From Bacteroidia bacterium (GTDB lineage Bacteria > Bacteroidota > Bacteroidia > Bacteroidales > VadinHA17): a stretch of DNA of 38,192 nucleotides. Positions 25,748 through 33,842 of this stretch are shown piece by piece. The DNA lies in the NCBI GenBank assembly GCA_026391595.1, contig JAPLDY010000010.1:1-38192 (forward strand). The letters are read 5' to 3'. Under the pieces are notes generated by a model. It was not told the DNA's origin and did no database searches. It saw only the letters and a list, made by a program, of their open reading frames with translations. Numbering within the stretch: the stretch's first letter is position 1; the number at the start of each line of letters is the position of its first letter. A program made the translations under genes and the position numbers.

Positions 25748-26737
25748 TCAGAAAGGCCTGTATCCAATTATCTCCCTGACTTCACGTACTGTTTTTGAAG
25801 CGCTTGTCCTGGCTTTTTCTGCCCCTTCGGAAACAACTCTGGCAAGGTATTTCTTGTCGGCCAGGATCTCAAGAATACGTTCTCTGATGGGCTCAGTGAC
25901 TTTTATTATATCCTCAGCAAGCTGTTTTTTCATATCACCATAACGGATCTCGCACGAAGCATGCTTTTCTTTATAATATGTGACAGTTGCGGGGTCTGAG
26001 ACAACATTCATTATTGTGAAGAGATTCTGGACGGGCTCGGAGGGCTTTTCTCCCGTTTTCTGAGGCCCCGTATCGGTAACTGCCCTCATCACTTTTTTTC
26101 TTATCTCCTGAGGTGTGTCGGCAAGAAATATGCCGTTCCCTTCACTTTTTCCCATTTTTCCTGTTCCGTCAAGTCCGGGTATTTTCAGCAACTGCTTTCC
26201 GAAATTATATGCATCTGGCTCCGGGAAATAATCTACCTCATAGAGAGTATTGAAACGGCGGGCAAAGCGCCGGGTCATTTCGAGATGCTGTTCCTGATCT
26301 TTTCCAACCGGAACCTTGTTAGCCTTATGGATGATGATGTCAGCAGCCATCAGGACAGGGTAAGTAAGCAATCCTGCATTAATATTATCGGGCTGTTTTC
26401 TGATCTGTTCCTTGAATGATGCAGTTCTTTCGAGTTCTCCCACATATGCATTCATATTCAGAAGAAGATAGAGTTCAGTAACCTCCGGCACATCGCTCTG
26501 AATGAAGACTGTTGCCACTTCAGGATCAATTCCGCACGCCAGATATTCTGCCAGGATCTGCTTAATGTTGGCATGCAGGTCGTCGGGCTTGGGATGTGTA
26601 GTAAGCGAATGATAATCAGCAATAAAGAAAAAACAATTGTTCTCTCTCTGCATTTTCAGAAAATTGACTACTGCTCCGAAATAGTTGCCAAGGTGCAGGT
26701 TTCCCGTCGATCGTATGCCACTGACTACAGTCTCCAT
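25748..26737 (-). CDS. trpS: Tryptophanyl-tRNA synthetase
   Basis: A 329-residue class I synthetase that charges tRNA-Trp. The HIGH-like motif is GNLHLGN (12-18) and the KMSKS loop is KMGKS (194-198). Other TrpRS landmarks are VPVGKDQEQHLEMTR (142-156) and MAADIIIHKAN (130-140). The length is standard for the family. The ATG at 26737 puts the first strand motif (VVSGIRSTG) at the N-terminus as expected. It is divergent from rbfA and convergent with the TonB receptor gene. Confidence 0.97.
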   Translation of the reverse strand: METVVSGIRSTGNLHLGNYFGAVVNFLKMQRENNCFFFIADYHSLTTHPKPDDLHANIKQILAEYLACGIDPEVATVFIQSDVPEVTELYLLLNMNAYVGELERTASFKEQIRKQPDNINAGLLTYPVLMAADIIIHKANKVPVGKDQEQHLEMTRRFARRFNTLYEVDYFPEPDAYNFGKQLLKIPGLDGTGKMGKSEGNGIFLADTPQEIRKKVMRAVTDTGPQKTGEKPSEPVQNLFTIMNVVSDPATVTYYKEKHASCEIRYGDMKKQLAEDIIKVTEPIRERILEILADKKYLARVVSEGAEKARTSASKTVREVREIIGYRPF

Positions 26738-26757
26738 ATTTATAAATAAAAATCATG

Positions 26758-26765
26758 CAAAGCTA
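26758..26765 (-). promoter_or_regulatory. Bacteroidota -7 element for trpS
   Basis: On the minus strand this reads TAGCTTTG, an exact TAnnTTTG match 21-28 bases before the trpS ATG. A clear -33 element is not seen. Confidence 0.5.
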
Positions 26766-26792
26766 ATGGTTTTTTTATTCTTTAACACATTT

Positions 26793-26905
26793 ACTCACCC
26801 CCTTGATCCCCCTCTCTACTGCGTAAAGAGGGGGAAATCTATTGATTTATAATGATTTGCACCCCCTTCTTTACTTCAGCAGAGAAGGGGGGCGGGGGGA
26901 TGAGT
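26793..26905. repeat. Nested G/C-rich inverted repeat pair
   Basis: Two copies of an element of about 46-51 bases lie in inverted orientation (26793-26838 and 26855-26905) around a 16-base AT-rich centre. Each copy holds its own hairpin: CCCCCTCT (26808-26815) with AGAGGGGG (26827-26834), and CCCCCTTCT (26862-26870) with AGAAGGGGG (26883-26891). The outer ends also pair (ACTCA at 26793 with TGAGT at 26901-26905). It can fold as two small hairpins or one long stem. It lies between the trpS and rbfA promoters and resembles the short element at 701-726. No coding content is seen. Confidence 0.8.
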
Positions 26906-26942
26906 GCATGTTAGAACCAGGAATCCGGCTTGAAAATATTTG

Positions 26943-26950
26943 TATCTTTG
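26943..26950 (+). promoter_or_regulatory. Bacteroidota -7 element for the rbfA operon
   Basis: TATCTTTG, followed by CC, is an exact TAnnTTTG match. Transcription would start near 26957, about 15 bases before the GTG at 26972. It overlaps the region that a start at the TTG of 26930 would make coding, which argues for the GTG start. Confidence 0.6.
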
Positions 26951-26971
26951 CCTTTTCTAAAACCAGAAGCT

Positions 26972-27319
26972 GTGGAATCAACGGAATCGACAAGGCAGAA
27001 GAAAGTTGCCAGGCTCATACAAAAGGAAGTGGCGGATATTTTTATCCATAAGGGCAGCGAGTATGCACACGGAAAGATGATTTCAATTACGAAAGTTAGA
27101 GTCAGCCCTGACCTGTCATATGCAAAAATCTATATCAGTATCTTCCCATCGGTAAATCATGATGAAGTATTGAATAGTATTCAGGAACATACTCATAAAA
27201 TAAGATTTGACTTAGGGCATAAGGTCAGGTCCCAGCTCCGAATAGTTCCCGAATTAGCTTTTTTCATTGACGACAGTCTCGACTATATCGAAAAGATTGA
27301 CAAGCTGCTGAAAACCTGA
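26972..27319 (+). CDS. rbfA: Ribosome-binding factor A
   Basis: A 115-residue protein with a single KH-like domain that helps mature the 30S subunit and the 16S rRNA 5' end. Landmarks are TRQKKVARLIQKEVADIF near the N-terminus, VRVSPDLSYAKIYIS in the middle and VPELAFFIDDSLDYIEKIDKLL at the end. The GTG at 26972 gives the normal RbfA length; a TTG at 26930 would add 14 residues and run through the predicted -7 promoter element. It is the first gene of a compact operon of seven genes; the methyltransferase gene starts 5 bases after its stop. Confidence 0.93.
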   Translation: MESTESTRQKKVARLIQKEVADIFIHKGSEYAHGKMISITKVRVSPDLSYAKIYISIFPSVNHDEVLNSIQEHTHKIRFDLGHKVRSQLRIVPELAFFIDDSLDYIEKIDKLLKT

Positions 27320-27324
27320 TCATA

Positions 27325-28140
27325 ATGCAGTACGAACCAATAAAAAGATCTTTAGGCAGGTTCTTCTCAGGACCTCTTTTCATGAGAAAACTGCTCTACC
27401 TTCTCATTGATCTTCTTCTCCTTCGTACCTGGCATGTAAAAAAAGCCCTCAGAAAACTACGTAAGGAATTACCGGCTGCTGCCATCATCCTTGATGCCGG
27501 GTCGGGAATGGGCCAGTACTCATGGCGGATGAGCAAAATGTGCAGGGGATGGAGAATTACCGGGATAGATATAGATAATGAACAGATTGAGGACTGCAAT
27601 AATTTCTTCAGAAAAGCTGGCCTCTCAGAAAGAGTGGCTTTCAGAAGTGCTGACCTTACTGAATTCAGGGAATCTGATAAATTCGACTTTATTCTTTCCG
27701 TGGATGTTATGGAGCATATCCGTGAAGACGAACATGTTTTCAGAAACTTTTATGATTCGTTGAAAAGCAATGGCACCCTTCTGATCTCAACACCGTCAGA
27801 CAGGGGAGGCTCAGATGTCCACGACGATAAGGATGAGTCGTTCATAGGTGAGCATGTAAGAAACGGCTATAGTATTTCTGAAATAGAGAGAAAGCTTTCC
27901 GGTGCAGGTTTTAATGAAGTCAATGCCTTATATACTTATGGAAAACCCGGGAACATCTCGTGGCGTCTCACCATGAAGGTTCCGGTGAAGATGCTTAATA
28001 TTTCAAAGCTCTTTTATATCGTTCTGCCATTTTATTACCTGGTTTTTTCCCCTGTTTCAATAATACTTAACATTTTTGATCTTCGTTTAACACATAAGAC
28101 AGGAACCGGACTGCTGGTCACTGCAAGAAAGAAACAGTAA
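27325..28140 (+). CDS. Class I SAM-dependent methyltransferase
   Basis: A 271-residue protein. The SAM-binding motif ILDAGSGMGQY has Gly59, Gly61 and Gly63, followed by the acidic GIDID at the end of strand 2 and FDFILSVDVMEHI (motif post-I/II). The C-terminal part is unusual: after the catalytic fold comes a hydrophobic stretch (about 226-250, FYIVLPFYYLVFSPVSIILNI) that may bind the membrane. The substrate is unknown; a lipid or quinone-type membrane substrate would fit such a tail, but this is inference. Its TAA stop overlaps the next ATG by one base (TAATG at 28138-28142). Confidence 0.85.
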   Translation: MQYEPIKRSLGRFFSGPLFMRKLLYLLIDLLLLRTWHVKKALRKLRKELPAAAIILDAGSGMGQYSWRMSKMCRGWRITGIDIDNEQIEDCNNFFRKAGLSERVAFRSADLTEFRESDKFDFILSVDVMEHIREDEHVFRNFYDSLKSNGTLLISTPSDRGGSDVHDDKDESFIGEHVRNGYSISEIERKLSGAGFNEVNALYTYGKPGNISWRLTMKVPVKMLNISKLFYIVLPFYYLVFSPVSIILNIFDLRLTHKTGTGLLVTARKKQ

Positions 28141-29357
28141 TGAAGCTTTCTTTATATATAGCCAAGAGGTATCTGTTTGCAAAGAAATCGCGCAATGCAA
28201 TCAATGTGATCTCTGCCGTATCGGTCGCCGGAGTTTCAGTTGGAACCATGGCACTGATCATTATTCTTTCAGTTTTTAATGGATTGGAGACACTCGTCAC
28301 ATCTATATTCAACACAGTTGATCCGGATTTAAAGATAACAGCAGCAGAAGGAAAGACATTTGTTCCTGATTCTTTGAGGATGAAGCTGCTGACTGAAATT
28401 AACGGAGTCTCATGCTACTCTCTTACAATTGAGGAAAATGCCCTGTTAAAGTATGATGAAAGACAGGTCATTGCAACAATAAAAGGAGTTGATGAAAACT
28501 ATGTAAAGGTAACAAGTATAGACAGTTCCATGTGGGAAGGAGATTTTATCCTAAAGTCAAAAACCGGGTGGAATTACGCGGTTGTCGGAGTTGGTATCGC
28601 ACAATATCTTGGATTAAGAGTCAATTTTGTGCAACCGCTATGGATCTATGTGCCAGCAAAAAACAGCGGAAACACTCTTGTTCCTGAAGAAGCTTTTAAC
28701 AATGAATATATTTCCACATCAGGACTTTTCCAGATTGAGCAGGAATATGATTCAAAATATGTCTACGTTCCGATCGGGTTTGCACGTAGTCTGATTGAAA
28801 ATAAAGATGGCGTAAGCTCCATTGAGATCAAATTCTCAGGAACTGCTGATGAAAGAACCGTTCAGAAAAATGTGACTAAAATATTTGGCGCCGGATTCGT
28901 GGTGCAGAACAAATATGAACAGCAGGAAATATTTTATAAGGTGATGCGCTCGGAAAGGCTGGCAATCTTTTTCATTCTTACACTTATACTTATCATCGCT
29001 TCATTTAATATCATTGGTTCCCTTACGATGCTTATCATAGAAAAGGAGCGCGACATAGAGATCCTTAAAAGTCTTGGCGCTGATAATGACCTTATCAGGA
29101 AGATTTTCATTTTTGAAGGATGGATGATCTCAATTATCGGCGCTTTTACAGGCCTTTTACTTGGCTTTATAGTTTGCTGGCTTCAGCAAACATACGGATT
29201 CGTAAAGCTGCAGGGAGAAACTCTTATTATGGATTACTACCCAGTTGTGATGAAGCTAAGAGAATTCATTATTGTCCTGGGAACAGTACTCCTGATAGGT
29301 TTCTGGGCGGCATGGTATCCGGTGAGGTATCTTACGAAGAAATATCTGATCAAATGA
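28140..29357 (+). CDS. LolC/LolE-type ABC transporter permease (FtsX family)
   Basis: A 405-residue inner-membrane protein. The first helix is at about 22-45, then a periplasmic MacB-PCD-like domain of about 220 residues, then three C-terminal helices of the FtsX domain (starting with LAIFFILTLILIIASFNIIG near 274-293, followed by the conserved KERDIEILKSLGA). Lol permeases extract lipoproteins from the inner membrane for transport to the outer membrane. The ATPase gene is not adjacent. The last four bases overlap the next ATG (ATGA at 29354-29357). A lipoprotein-release role is likely by family; the exact substrate is not shown. Confidence 0.87.
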   Translation: MKLSLYIAKRYLFAKKSRNAINVISAVSVAGVSVGTMALIIILSVFNGLETLVTSIFNTVDPDLKITAAEGKTFVPDSLRMKLLTEINGVSCYSLTIEENALLKYDERQVIATIKGVDENYVKVTSIDSSMWEGDFILKSKTGWNYAVVGVGIAQYLGLRVNFVQPLWIYVPAKNSGNTLVPEEAFNNEYISTSGLFQIEQEYDSKYVYVPIGFARSLIENKDGVSSIEIKFSGTADERTVQKNVTKIFGAGFVVQNKYEQQEIFYKVMRSERLAIFFILTLILIIASFNIIGSLTMLIIEKERDIEILKSLGADNDLIRKIFIFEGWMISIIGAFTGLLLGFIVCWLQQTYGFVKLQGETLIMDYYPVVMKLREFIIVLGTVLLIGFWAAWYPVRYLTKKYLIK

Positions 29358-30157
29358 AAATGAAATCTTCCTGGTCAGCTGTTATATTTCATAGAATAGT
29401 CCTGGTTACAGTCCTGATTCTGCTTGCTGCACCATCATGTGTAAAACCTTTAGACAGAATTGAACACGGGAAGCTGATACCTGAAAAAACTTTTGTTTCG
29501 ATACTCTCAGACATTTATATAGCAAACGGCCTCCTCTCCCTTCCGGAAATAAGATATGAATTTGGAGGAAGGGATTCGGTTCTGAATTACATTGATATTA
29601 TAAAAAGTTATGGCTACTCATACGAGACAATGAATAGCACTATGAATTATTATTTCGTAAGCAAGCCAAAAAAACTAATCAGGATATATGATCAGATAAT
29701 CCTAAAGATGGGTGAGATGCAGTCCGGGGTCCAGAATGAAATAATGAGGATTGAACAGTTAGCATCGAGAAAGGCCATTAATTACAATGTATATGAATTA
29801 CCTGATCCTGAGAGAGGCAAAGACGTTGGCATCAGTCAAATTATTAATTCATCCGGTATTTATAATCTGACCTTTTCTATTGCCATCTTTCCCGATGATA
29901 AGTCTTTAAATCCGTGTGTTACTGGATGGCTCGTTGATGCAGACAGCATTGAAACCGGGAAAAAGAAATGGCTGCCACCGCTTGAATACATCAAGGACGG
30001 GCACGCTCACCAGGTTGTTTATAACGGACGGATAGAAACACACCGGCCCATGTTAATGAAAGCCTGCCTCTATAGTTATGAGAACGACATATCGGAATGG
30101 GACAAACATGCCAGGATTGAGGTGTTTTCTTTCTTATTTACTTCAGATCCGTTATGA
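29354..30157 (+). CDS. DUF4296 domain lipoprotein
   Basis: A 267-residue protein that starts at the ATG at 29354, coupled to the permease stop. A hydrophobic signal ends in AAPSC (Cys29), a probable lipobox. The DUF4296 domain (about 40-125) has LIPEKTFVSILSDIYIANG and a later YGYSYETMNSTMNYYF segment. The last 140 or so residues form a second, beta-rich part with no domain I recognise. The family is found in Bacteroidota and has no known role. The same frame is open back to 29120, but that extension lies inside the permease gene and would bury the signal peptide, so I reject it. It overlaps the amidohydrolase ATG by 4 bases (30154-30157). Confidence 0.85.
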   Translation: MKMKSSWSAVIFHRIVLVTVLILLAAPSCVKPLDRIEHGKLIPEKTFVSILSDIYIANGLLSLPEIRYEFGGRDSVLNYIDIIKSYGYSYETMNSTMNYYFVSKPKKLIRIYDQIILKMGEMQSGVQNEIMRIEQLASRKAINYNVYELPDPERGKDVGISQIINSSGIYNLTFSIAIFPDDKSLNPCVTGWLVDADSIETGKKKWLPPLEYIKDGHAHQVVYNGRIETHRPMLMKACLYSYENDISEWDKHARIEVFSFLFTSDPL

Positions 30158-31329
30158 GACGCTTTTCAGCACAGTTTGTCATAACCAATTCAGGAACTCC
30201 GGCAAAAAGAGCAGTTATTACCACAGAGGACGATGGTACTATAATAAGCATTGAGGAGAATAAAGATTCATTAAAAGAGAGTCAGTCGGTTGAATTTTAT
30301 AACGGTATAATCATTCCTGGTTTCGTTAATTGCCATTGTCACCTTGAACTTTCATGTTTAAAAGGGGCTATTCCCGAAGGAACAGGTCTCGGAAATTTTA
30401 TCATGCAGGTACGGGAGACCCGTAAAAATATTCTTCCTGATGAAATATCTGCTGCGAAAATAGCGGACAATTTTCTTGGGGATGAGGGTGTTGTCTTTTG
30501 TGCCGACGTCTGCAATACCTCTGTTACATTTGATCTTAAGAAGAACGGCAGGATACATTATCACAACTTTTTGGAAGTGTTCGGGATAGATCCGCAAAAG
30601 GCCGGCCGGCGGATGGATGATATATCTGAGGTTGCCACGGAAGCCGATGGATCAGGATTGCCTTACTCAATAGTTCCTCACTCTTCCTATGCTGTTTCGC
30701 TTCCGCTTTTAAAGCTTATAAAGGAAAAAACAGACAAAAACAGGGTAACATCCATTCATTTCATGGAGAGTGAAGGGGAAGCTCGTTTTCTTTCGGAACA
30801 TAGAGGTCCTCTGAGAAAATCGTATGAAGATTCAGGACTCCTGCCAGAAAAAATTCAGACACCGCCTGATCATACTTCCACCATACTTAATGAAGTGACT
30901 CGATCGGGAAATCTTATACTGGTCCACAACACTTTTGCTGAAACGCAGATTGTCAGAGAGATACAAAAAAGAGGAAGCACTTTCTGGTGTCTTTGCCCCA
31001 GGTCTAATCTGTATATTGAAAAAAAGATGCCCCCTGTAGAAATGCTCGTTTCGGAAGGCTGTGAAATTGTTATCGGAACTGACTCACTTGCATCCAATAA
31101 AAGATTAAGCATTCTTTCAGAGCTTAAGCTTATTCAGCAATATTTCCCTGCTATTGCACTTGAGAAATTACTCAGGTGGGCAACTATTAATGGTGCAAGG
31201 GCCCTCTGTAAGGATAATTGTTACGGTAAGATCGAACCTGGCAAAAAGCCTGGATTGCTGCTCCTTAAAGATGTTGATCTTCTCAACTTTAAACTTCTTC
31301 CGGAGACAACTGTTACAAGATTACTGTAA
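30154..31329 (+). CDS. Amidohydrolase-family metal-dependent deaminase
   Basis: A 391-residue cytoplasmic enzyme of the TRZ/ATZ-like branch. Metal and active-site residues can be placed: HCH at 61-63 in GFVNCHCHLEL, His176 in VPHSSYA, His202 and Glu205 in HFMESEGEA, His258 in LVHNT, and Asp310 in GTDSLASN. This pattern fits adenine- or cytosine-type deaminases such as 5'-methylthioadenosine/S-adenosylhomocysteine or aminofutalosine deaminases. The specific substrate cannot be decided here. The length is a little shorter than typical (about 420). It is translationally coupled to the DUF4296 gene and followed by the radical SAM gene after 9 bases. Confidence 0.85.
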   Translation: MRRFSAQFVITNSGTPAKRAVITTEDDGTIISIEENKDSLKESQSVEFYNGIIIPGFVNCHCHLELSCLKGAIPEGTGLGNFIMQVRETRKNILPDEISAAKIADNFLGDEGVVFCADVCNTSVTFDLKKNGRIHYHNFLEVFGIDPQKAGRRMDDISEVATEADGSGLPYSIVPHSSYAVSLPLLKLIKEKTDKNRVTSIHFMESEGEARFLSEHRGPLRKSYEDSGLLPEKIQTPPDHTSTILNEVTRSGNLILVHNTFAETQIVREIQKRGSTFWCLCPRSNLYIEKKMPPVEMLVSEGCEIVIGTDSLASNKRLSILSELKLIQQYFPAIALEKLLRWATINGARALCKDNCYGKIEPGKKPGLLLLKDVDLLNFKLLPETTVTRLL

Positions 31330-31338
31330 ATTGCAAAC

Positions 31339-32121
31339 ATGCCCACATTCCTTTTTGATAAAATAATCTTCGGACCGGTTAAGAGCAGAAGACTCGGGGT
31401 CTCGCTTGGGATCAATCTTCTCCCTTCTGCCAGGAAAGTCTGCAATTTCAACTGCATATACTGCGAATGTGGCTGGACGCAAACCAGGGAAATAAATAAA
31501 GAGAAGCTTCCTTCGAGGAAAGAGGTTTATGATGCCCTTGACCTCAAGCTCTCGGAAATGAAGAAAAACCTTCAGGCTCCTGATGTGATCACCTATGCAG
31601 GAAATGGAGAACCAACTCTCCATCCGGAATTCCCCGGGATAATCGACGACAGTATAATTCTGAGAAACAAATACTTCCCTGATGCCAGAATAGCAGTGCT
31701 ATCAAACTCCACGGCAATAACCAAACCGGAGGTCAGGAAAGCTCTTATGAAAGTCGATCAGAATATTCTCAAACTTGATTCCGCTTTCGACCTGACAATA
31801 AAAATTCATAATCAACCCAGGGTGAATATCAAGGTGGACAAGCTTATAAAGGATCTTCAATTGTTCAGTGGAGGGCTAATAGTTCAAACACTGTTCGTAC
31901 GGGGATCACATAATGGTAAAAGAATCGACAATACGACTCCTGAGGAGATAAGTGCATGGCTCAGGGCATTAAAGAAGATCAAGCCTTCGGAGGTAATGAT
32001 CTATACGATTTCAAGGGATACTCCTGAAGGGGGAGTGCTTGAGAAGGTGCCACTGGCAGAGCTGAAGCGCATTGCTGCCCTGGTTAATGAACTCGGTATT
32101 GAAACGCAGGTTTCAGGCTGA
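31339..32121 (+). CDS. Radical SAM protein
   Basis: A 260-residue protein whose radical SAM motif is CNFNCIYC, with Cys35, Cys39 and Cys42 for a [4Fe-4S] cluster. The fold continues with a GNGEPTLH motif (about 93-100), as in pyruvate-formate-lyase-activating-enzyme-like and TYW1-related families. No auxiliary iron-sulfur cluster domain is obvious. The reaction is unknown. It lies between the amidohydrolase gene and a glycosyltransferase gene that starts 2 bases after its stop. A start at the ATG of 31339 puts the motif at the usual distance from the N-terminus. Confidence 0.85.
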   Translation: MPTFLFDKIIFGPVKSRRLGVSLGINLLPSARKVCNFNCIYCECGWTQTREINKEKLPSRKEVYDALDLKLSEMKKNLQAPDVITYAGNGEPTLHPEFPGIIDDSIILRNKYFPDARIAVLSNSTAITKPEVRKALMKVDQNILKLDSAFDLTIKIHNQPRVNIKVDKLIKDLQLFSGGLIVQTLFVRGSHNGKRIDNTTPEEISAWLRALKKIKPSEVMIYTISRDTPEGGVLEKVPLAELKRIAALVNELGIETQVSG

Positions 32122-32123
32122 TC

Positions 32124-33221
32124 TTGAAAACCATCCAAAATATACTTATTTGTCCGCTCGAATGGGGATTAGGCCATGCTGCAAGGATGATACCTCTTGC
32201 AGTCAGGCTGAGGGGGATGAATTATAATGTCATCATCGGTACCGGTAAAGAACATCAGGCTCTCTTCCTCTCAGAAATCCCAGGTATTACATGTATCGAT
32301 TTCCCGGGATTCAAACCAGGGTATTCAAAATTCCTGCCACAGTACATTTCGCTTCTTCTAAAGACTCCAATACTTCTATATCACATAATTTCCGAGCATG
32401 TCAGGCTCAGGAAAATAATCCGCGAAAATGATATCGACATTGTTATGAGCGATAACCGTTTTGGTCTGTGGAACAATACGGTAATAACCGTTTATATTAC
32501 TCACCAGATCAGAATACCTTTCCCCAGGGCATTGCACCTGTTTGAATTTATCGGTATTAGTCTTCACAGAGCTTTGATCAAAAGGTTTTCATATTGTTTT
32601 ATCCCGGACCTTCCGGGGGAATTGAATTTGTCAGGAAGATTGTCACATGGCATTAAGCTCCCCGCCAATGCCTCTTATATAGGTATTCTTTCGAGGTTCA
32701 CAGACATGATTTCCGTACCGGGAAATAATCCTGTCAGCGCACCGTACAACACGGTTATCTTATCGGGACCTGAACCACAGCGCAGCATCCTGAGAAAGAA
32801 GCTTGTTACGGTCCTTAAGAACAGAGAGCCAAAGACAGTGATCCTTGGCGGAAAGCCTGATAAAGTTTCATCAATGACACAATCGGAAAATATCATTTAT
32901 TATAACCATCTGCCCGCAGCAGCGATGAAAGAGCTTTTAGCCGGTAGCGATACCATTTTTACGAGATCCGGGTATACAACTATTATGGAACTTACAAGCC
33001 TTAATCGCAGTGCTATTCTGATACCAACTCCCGGGCAGACTGAACAGGAATACCTGGCTGGTTATCTTCTTAAAAAAGGGTGGTTCACCTGTTTGTTACA
33101 GAAGGATCTTAAAGACAGGCTTCCCGATGCGATAGCACTGAACATACCCGGATCTGATATCATTCCTGAAAGCCGGTTGCTGCTTAATGCGGCTTTGAAT
33201 ATATTATTAAAGGACAAATAA
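32124..33221 (+). CDS. MurG-like glycosyltransferase (GT-B fold)
   Basis: A 365-residue protein. The N-terminal acceptor motif LEWGLGHAARMIPLA and the C-terminal donor-site motif TRSGYTTIMEL with later TPGQTEQEY (about 310-318) fit GT28/MurG-like glycosyltransferases. The start is TTG at 32124: the next ATG codon is the Met inside the conserved motif, so it cannot be the start. The substrate is unknown. It is the last gene of the operon; its 3' end overlaps the convergent PAP2 gene by 15 bases (33207-33221). No membrane anchor is clear beyond a few hydrophobic stretches. Confidence 0.82.
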   Translation: MKTIQNILICPLEWGLGHAARMIPLAVRLRGMNYNVIIGTGKEHQALFLSEIPGITCIDFPGFKPGYSKFLPQYISLLLKTPILLYHIISEHVRLRKIIRENDIDIVMSDNRFGLWNNTVITVYITHQIRIPFPRALHLFEFIGISLHRALIKRFSYCFIPDLPGELNLSGRLSHGIKLPANASYIGILSRFTDMISVPGNNPVSAPYNTVILSGPEPQRSILRKKLVTVLKNREPKTVILGGKPDKVSSMTQSENIIYYNHLPAAAMKELLAGSDTIFTRSGYTTIMELTSLNRSAILIPTPGQTEQEYLAGYLLKKGWFTCLLQKDLKDRLPDAIALNIPGSDIIPESRLLLNAALNILLKDK

Positions 33222-33842
33222 CAAAAGTGTCATGCCGGCAACTCCCACAAGATAGCCCAGCCAAACTTCTTTCGGATTGTGCGAGTTAAGCCACAGCCTC
33301 GAGGAAAGTATCAGGCCTGATACCAGAATGGCTGAGATCAGGAAAGGTGTAAGAGGAGTATGCATCCTGAATGAAAGGACGAAAATAAGTGATGTCAATG
33401 CTCCCGCACCTACGGAATGAACAGATATTTTCCACCAGAAATTTATGATTGTCATTGCAAATGACAACAATCCGGTCGAAAGGAAAAATGCTTTTATAAA
33501 TACCGGTATGTTGAACCTCAGGACGACATATACCGTGACAAAATAAAAAAAGGAAGTTATGGCCAGAGGAATTATTCTTTCGGTCCGGACATCTATAGTC
33601 CAGGAGCTGATCATTTTCCTCCATTTTAAATATGGAAGCATTAAAAGTGGTAACAATATATTGTTGGTCGACAGTATAAGTAAAATGAATTTTTTCTGTG
33701 CCAAAGGCATATAACCGAATAGTGTGGGTGCCGAAAAGATTATCAACAGACCGTAAAGCGGCATTAGCAGTGGATGAAAAATCGCTGAAATGATTTTTGC
33801 AAAAGTATCTGTAAGAGGTTTTGAAGTGCCGGATATCATCAT
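33207..33842 (-). CDS. PAP2-superfamily membrane protein with variant motifs
   Basis: A 211-residue membrane protein with about six hydrophobic helices. The three PAP2 motifs are only partly kept. The first reads DVRTERIIP where KX6RP is expected, the second reads SVHS where PSGH is expected, and the third reads SRLWLNSHNPKE, with the SR-x5-H spacing kept but Glu at the final Asp place. Canonical PAP2 enzymes remove phosphate from lipid phosphates; activity here is uncertain. Its ATG overlaps the rpoN stop by 4 bases (33839-33842), so it follows rpoN in one transcript. It overlaps the convergent glycosyltransferase gene by 15 bases. Confidence 0.75.
   Translation of the reverse strand: MMISGTSKPLTDTFAKIISAIFHPLLMPLYGLLIIFSAPTLFGYMPLAQKKFILLILSTNNILLPLLMLPYLKWRKMISSWTIDVRTERIIPLAITSFFYFVTVYVVLRFNIPVFIKAFFLSTGLLSFAMTIINFWWKISVHSVGAGALTSLIFVLSFRMHTPLTPFLISAILVSGLILSSRLWLNSHNPKEVWLGYLVGVAGMTLLLFVL

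Noticed and set aside
25610-25798. A 62-codon plus-strand frame after the TonB receptor gene
   Set aside because: It runs through two hairpins, one a strong terminator, and into the 3' end of trpS. It has no recognisable start context or motif.
29120-29353. Extension of the DUF4296 lipoprotein gene 234 bases upstream
   Set aside because: It lies wholly inside the permease gene in another frame. The ATG at 29354 overlaps the permease stop and starts directly on a lipoprotein signal.
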